Assembly: GCA_037975125.1 (NCBI GenBank)
Contig: CM075857.1
Coordinates: 23,610,310 to 23,674,309 of the forward strand
Reading direction: 5' to 3'
From: Latrodectus hesperus
Lineage: Eukaryota; Arthropoda; Arachnida; Araneae; Theridiidae
DNA: 64,000 bases
Shown here piece after piece: positions 60,091 through 64,000 of the stretch. Numbering within the stretch: the first letter of the stretch is position 1; every line of letters begins with the position of its first letter. A model generated the notes under the pieces. It was not told the origin of the DNA. It did no database searches and saw nothing but the letters and a program-made list of their open reading frames with translations. A program made the translations under genes and the position numbers.

Positions 60091-60419
60091 CTTGTTTGGA
60101 ATAGTAGAAAACAACGTAAGCTGCTTGCATTATTTGTGTCTTTTTGTTCACTTGCGTGATGACGTTAGTCATTACTGTGTATTTCGTTGAACCCCAATTT
60201 TGCGTTTCTTGGCTTCTTCTTCTCGTTTTGTGGAGGATTAATCTGTCTGGGATCTCACCCGAAGAAATGGTGTGGCGTGTCACGTAAGTGAAACGAACAT
60301 TAATGGTGTGGTACATGGCAAAGACCTTTTCACTTTTTCCTTGCTTAGCTCCGCGTATTTTCTCGTGCTGTAAGTGCCATTCCAACACTATTTATTATTT
60401 TTCAGTAAGTAGATTGCAT

Positions 60420-60590
60420 TCCAGTGCAAAAACACCAGTGTTGCCATCTCTTATTTTCGAAGTTTTCTCACTGTAACTGTGATTGCTAAAATGACACAGT
60501 TGTTTTCTATATCATTCTTAAGCACATACCTCAAAATACCTTTATCCCAAAATTTCATTCAGTTTCTGTGAATTGTTCCAAATGTCTGAA
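60420..60590 (-). repeat. Long terminal inverted repeat, right
   Basis: Inverted partner of 58902-59070. A TA follows at 60591. Confidence 0.75.
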
Positions 60591-60591
60591 T

Positions 60592-60593
<2 letters not shown>

Positions 60594-60631
<38 letters not shown>
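60594..60631. repeat. (T)38 homopolymer
   Basis: Uninterrupted T run starting 4 bp outside the mariner-type element. Confidence 0.98.
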
Positions 60632-60635
<4 letters not shown>

Positions 60636-61144
60636 ATCACATTGTATATTATCATAAATATAGATTTGTTATAAGAATTCAAATTAAGTTATTTATACAT
60701 CAATTTCAAAAATTGATATTCCATACAAGATTAAGTAATTTTGGCAGCATTAGTAGCAGCAGATTTATACTGCATATCTCTAGATTTTTAATTGAGGATT
60801 CGTCCAACCCACAAACGATTCACAAAGTGTTTCTGTAGCATTTGCTATCAAAATAATTTACCAACAATTCAAAATGTTTCAGCTTACAGTTTAAAGTTCA
60901 AATATTTTTGGTTGAGGATACCGTATTTAAAAAGTGAAAAATTAAAAGCCACTGTTCCTAGTGATATCACCGTTAAAAGTAGAAAATCCAAGATTTAATC
61001 TCAACTGTGGTTGAAAAGACAATGAGGCCGTTGTATATCATTGCGTGTTATGATGCTTGTTATTGTTGTATTATGATGTTATATTGATGCTTGTTATTGT
61101 TGCTATATTTTATAGTTATATTTCTTAATTTTTCGGTACAAATG
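60632..61144. other. Unassigned DNA
   Basis: A 68-codon plus frame (60792-60998) shows no domain. An imperfect repeat of TGATGCTTGTTATTGTTG occurs at about 61050-61105. Confidence 0.5.
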
Positions 61145-61376
61145 CCGTTTAATACAGGATGCCAAATTCTGAATTTTATTGGCAACGAAAAATGTTGCCA
61201 AGATGACGTATTATGCCATACTCACGATGACATAAATACAAAGGTTGTCAAAATAGAATTTTCTACATAATGCTTTAGATCTCCATCTCTATGACATATT
61301 AAAAACTAGGTTGCCAGATAAAAAAATTCGCCAAGGAAAGCGCCAAACTCAGAATTTGTCATCCAGGATTATACGG
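61145..61376. mobile_element. Short MITE-like element, copy 2
   Basis: The left end CCGTTTAATACAGGATG and the right end CATCCAGGATTATACGG form an inverted pair extending about 30 bp inward through AAATTCTGA / TCAGAATTT. It is about 230 bp and non-coding. It shares internal GTTGCCAAG and end sequences with 9271-9458. Confidence 0.72.
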
Positions 61377-62780
61377 GATGTGTGGTGTTTCTTCCGTTAT
61401 GTAACATCAATGCCTTCCAACACTTATAAAATACACAATAGGTAGCGGATACTTAAATGCGTTAAAAGAGGCTTTACTTATTATGTAATGTTTTTTCTAG
61501 TATTTAATATCGCATTTAGCTTAGTGTATTTCCATCATTGAAAATTTGTATATGAAACAAAAAATTTTTAAACTTCATTTATTATAAACTAAGCAAAAAG
61601 ATATTTTTCTTTAATTAAATATTTCCTTGGTTGTTCTAAAATGTAATTTATACCAGAAGATAAAGCATATTTAATAACTTTATATAAATGTGTAATATTT
61701 TCAATTACTATATATAATGTAAGAATTAATTGGAAAACATATTAAAAACAAGTTTATTATGAATAATAAGTCAGTGAATAGTAAATATTTACAGTTACTT
61801 AAAATTAATATTTAAGTATTTGTAAATATCACTAATATTCTCTGTTTTAAGTAAATTTCAAACGCATTATCTCTATATACTGTTTTTCTATTTATCCGTA
61901 AATTCTTCAAATCATAATAACAAACATGTCATAATTTCTTTAAACTGAATGGGAAGATATTGATAGTTCTGAAAAACAAACTAAATTACTTAAAACTCAT
62001 TTACATTCATACATTCTTTTGTTATTCCATAAAAAATTATAAATTAATTTTACGTGAATAAATATATAAAAATATTAATGTAACTGAGAAGATCATCTTT
62101 TCTCAGCAATCATTGTGATAAATTTAGCAAGGTGAATATTTTTTTAAAAAAAACTTAATATAATTTGAATTATAAATACATAAAATTATAAGGAAAACAA
62201 GTGTTATTGTGATAAAAAAATCAACGAAAGAAGTATTGTCAAGTAATAAGCATTTTAAAATTCAAATGAACTTAATTTAATTTTCCCACAAATGCATTTT
62301 GAATCAATACTTAAATATAATACATTGCTTTTAGATTCTCACAATGCAATTAAGTAGAATCTGAATAAACGATTTTAGAAGAATTTCGTTCAAAACCTGT
62401 ATAAGTCCATTACCATCTTCATTTATTTATCATGTTTATAATAACTTTTCTATGTATGTCATGATTGTACTGAGAAAAATCACATCTACACGCAGACTTG
62501 ACAAAAAAAAATGTCTGCACGGAATCTGACCATTTCAGAAATAACAATTCCAACTTACTTGATTTTGTTTCGAATGGTTCTTACAGCTTAGACACGATAG
62601 ATCAGTCTGATCGATGCCAAAGTACATAAAGGTTTATCGACAGGGTGTTTACTTGGATATCAGATTTACTTAGTAGGAAATAATAAAGGGGATATTTTTG
62701 CAAGACAAATGTTGTGAAAATGTAATGTAATTAATGTATATTCATGCATGCATGCACTCAGCTATGCAAATATACAAGCA
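61377..62780. other. AT-rich DNA without recognisable genes
   Basis: Nothing is recognised. Confidence 0.55.
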
Positions 62781-63599
<819 letters not shown>

Positions 63600-64000
63600 C
63601 AATGCCCGACGTTAAAAATGCAGCAACAAAAAGGACTTGCCTGAAAGTCCCGAAATTCAGGAAACAGAGAGAGACAGCAACGAACAATTAGCGATTTTAT
63701 TTCGAAATAATATGCATAATACAAAGCGAGAAAAGGGTTGAATCAGTAGTTTGTAGGACCATCGTGTACGGCGATACACGAAGAAACACATCTAATTACA
63801 GAATCACTGAGAATACCAATGACGTCCTGAAAAATGGCTCTCTGTTCCCTATCAACCGTTTGCCAAAGTGACTCTTCTGAAAGAGGCAGCGACAGGATTT
63901 GCAAATAGTGCCCATTCATATCCCAAACTTGTAAGTGTTTGATTGATCAGACGAGCATGGCGACCAGGATGCACCTGTGTAATTTGTAAGGTATGTTGGC
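63600..64000 (-). mobile_element. Tc1-like element, 3' part, cut by window end (copy 3)
   Basis: The end CAATGCCCGACGTTAAAAAT at 63600 matches the TIR type of copies 1 and 2 and is preceded by TA (63598-63599). The rest continues beyond the window. Confidence 0.82.
63743..64000 (-). pseudogene. Tc1-like transposase C-terminus (copy 3)
   Basis: On the minus strand it ends ...DREQRAIFQDVIGILSDS and, after IRCVSSCIAVHDGP, a TGA at 63743. It is homologous to copies 1 and 2. At the third catalytic motif, where copy 1 reads EHVWD, this copy reads LQVWD, so the essential Glu is replaced and a frameshift lies just upstream. It is inactive. The N-terminal part lies outside the window. Confidence 0.8.

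Larger units (their letters stand above)
58902..60590 (-). mobile_element. Mariner-type transposon with long TIRs
   Basis: The left 170 bp (58902-59070) and right 170 bp (60420-60590) are imperfect inverted copies. They share CAGAAA.TGAATGAAA, AAGGTATTTTG.GGTAT, GAAAACAAC.GTGTC and ATGGCAACAC. A TA lies outside each end (58900-58901 and 60591-60592). It is about 1.69 kb with a broken transposase inside. Confidence 0.8.

Overview
The window is eukaryotic nuclear DNA: strongly AT-rich, full of long (TA)n and (CA)n microsatellites, with no operons, ribosome binding sites or compact genes. The transposon set is typical of arthropods: a pogo/Tigger-like DNA transposon, Tc1-like elements, a mariner-type element with a DUF4817-like transposase, a Helitron-like element, I/Jockey-type non-LTR elements that carry RNase H, a Ty3/Gypsy LTR element and tRNA-derived SINEs. 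I favour a chelicerate, most likely a spider. This is an inference from the repeat repertoire and base composition, not from a host gene. No host protein-coding gene can be supported; the window reads as a gene desert or large intron.

Layout. 1-345 holds the decayed 3' coding end of a non-LTR element, followed by a perfect 25-bp-arm hairpin (405-456). 795-2721 is a broken pogo-like transposon, and its right end plus flanking DNA has been amplified into six 141-bp tandem units (2663-3505). 3.5-23 kb is mostly unassigned AT-rich DNA with a short MITE (9271-9458), TA arrays, a tRNA-derived SINE (17605-17868), a second tRNA-headed repeat (20264-20763) and old dispersed repeats. 23109-24454 is a full-length dead Tc1-like element. 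A second, 5'-truncated copy abuts a 427-bp TA array (25616-26692), and a third runs off the right edge (63600-64000). 26.7-39.5 kb is AT-rich with no recognisable gene; two weak exon candidates are flagged.

39568-41148 (minus) and 42948-43775 (plus) are two 5'-truncated copies of related RNase H-bearing non-LTR retrotransposons. The second has an 11-bp target-site duplication; the first has lost the catalytic core of its reverse transcriptase. 48920-54987 (minus) is a nearly intact Gypsy element of about 6.07 kb with 260/261-bp LTRs, a TATG target duplication, gag, and a 1235-codon pol with nucleocapsid, protease, RT, RNase H and integrase. Two one-base discontinuities, at the gag/pol junction and near the pol C-terminus, separate it from a continuous gag-pol. 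57748-58788 is a non-autonomous Helitron-like element between TA tracts. 58902-60590 is a mariner-type element with unusually long (about 170 bp) terminal inverted repeats and a frameshifted transposase. A second copy of the MITE lies at 61145-61376.

The genes here do not form a pathway. The window records successive insertions, many at TA targets, followed by decay. The most notable items are the transposon-end-derived tandem array, the young Gypsy copy with homopolymer-associated frame breaks, and the repeated association of TA-targeting elements with long TA arrays. I found no convincing novel biological system.
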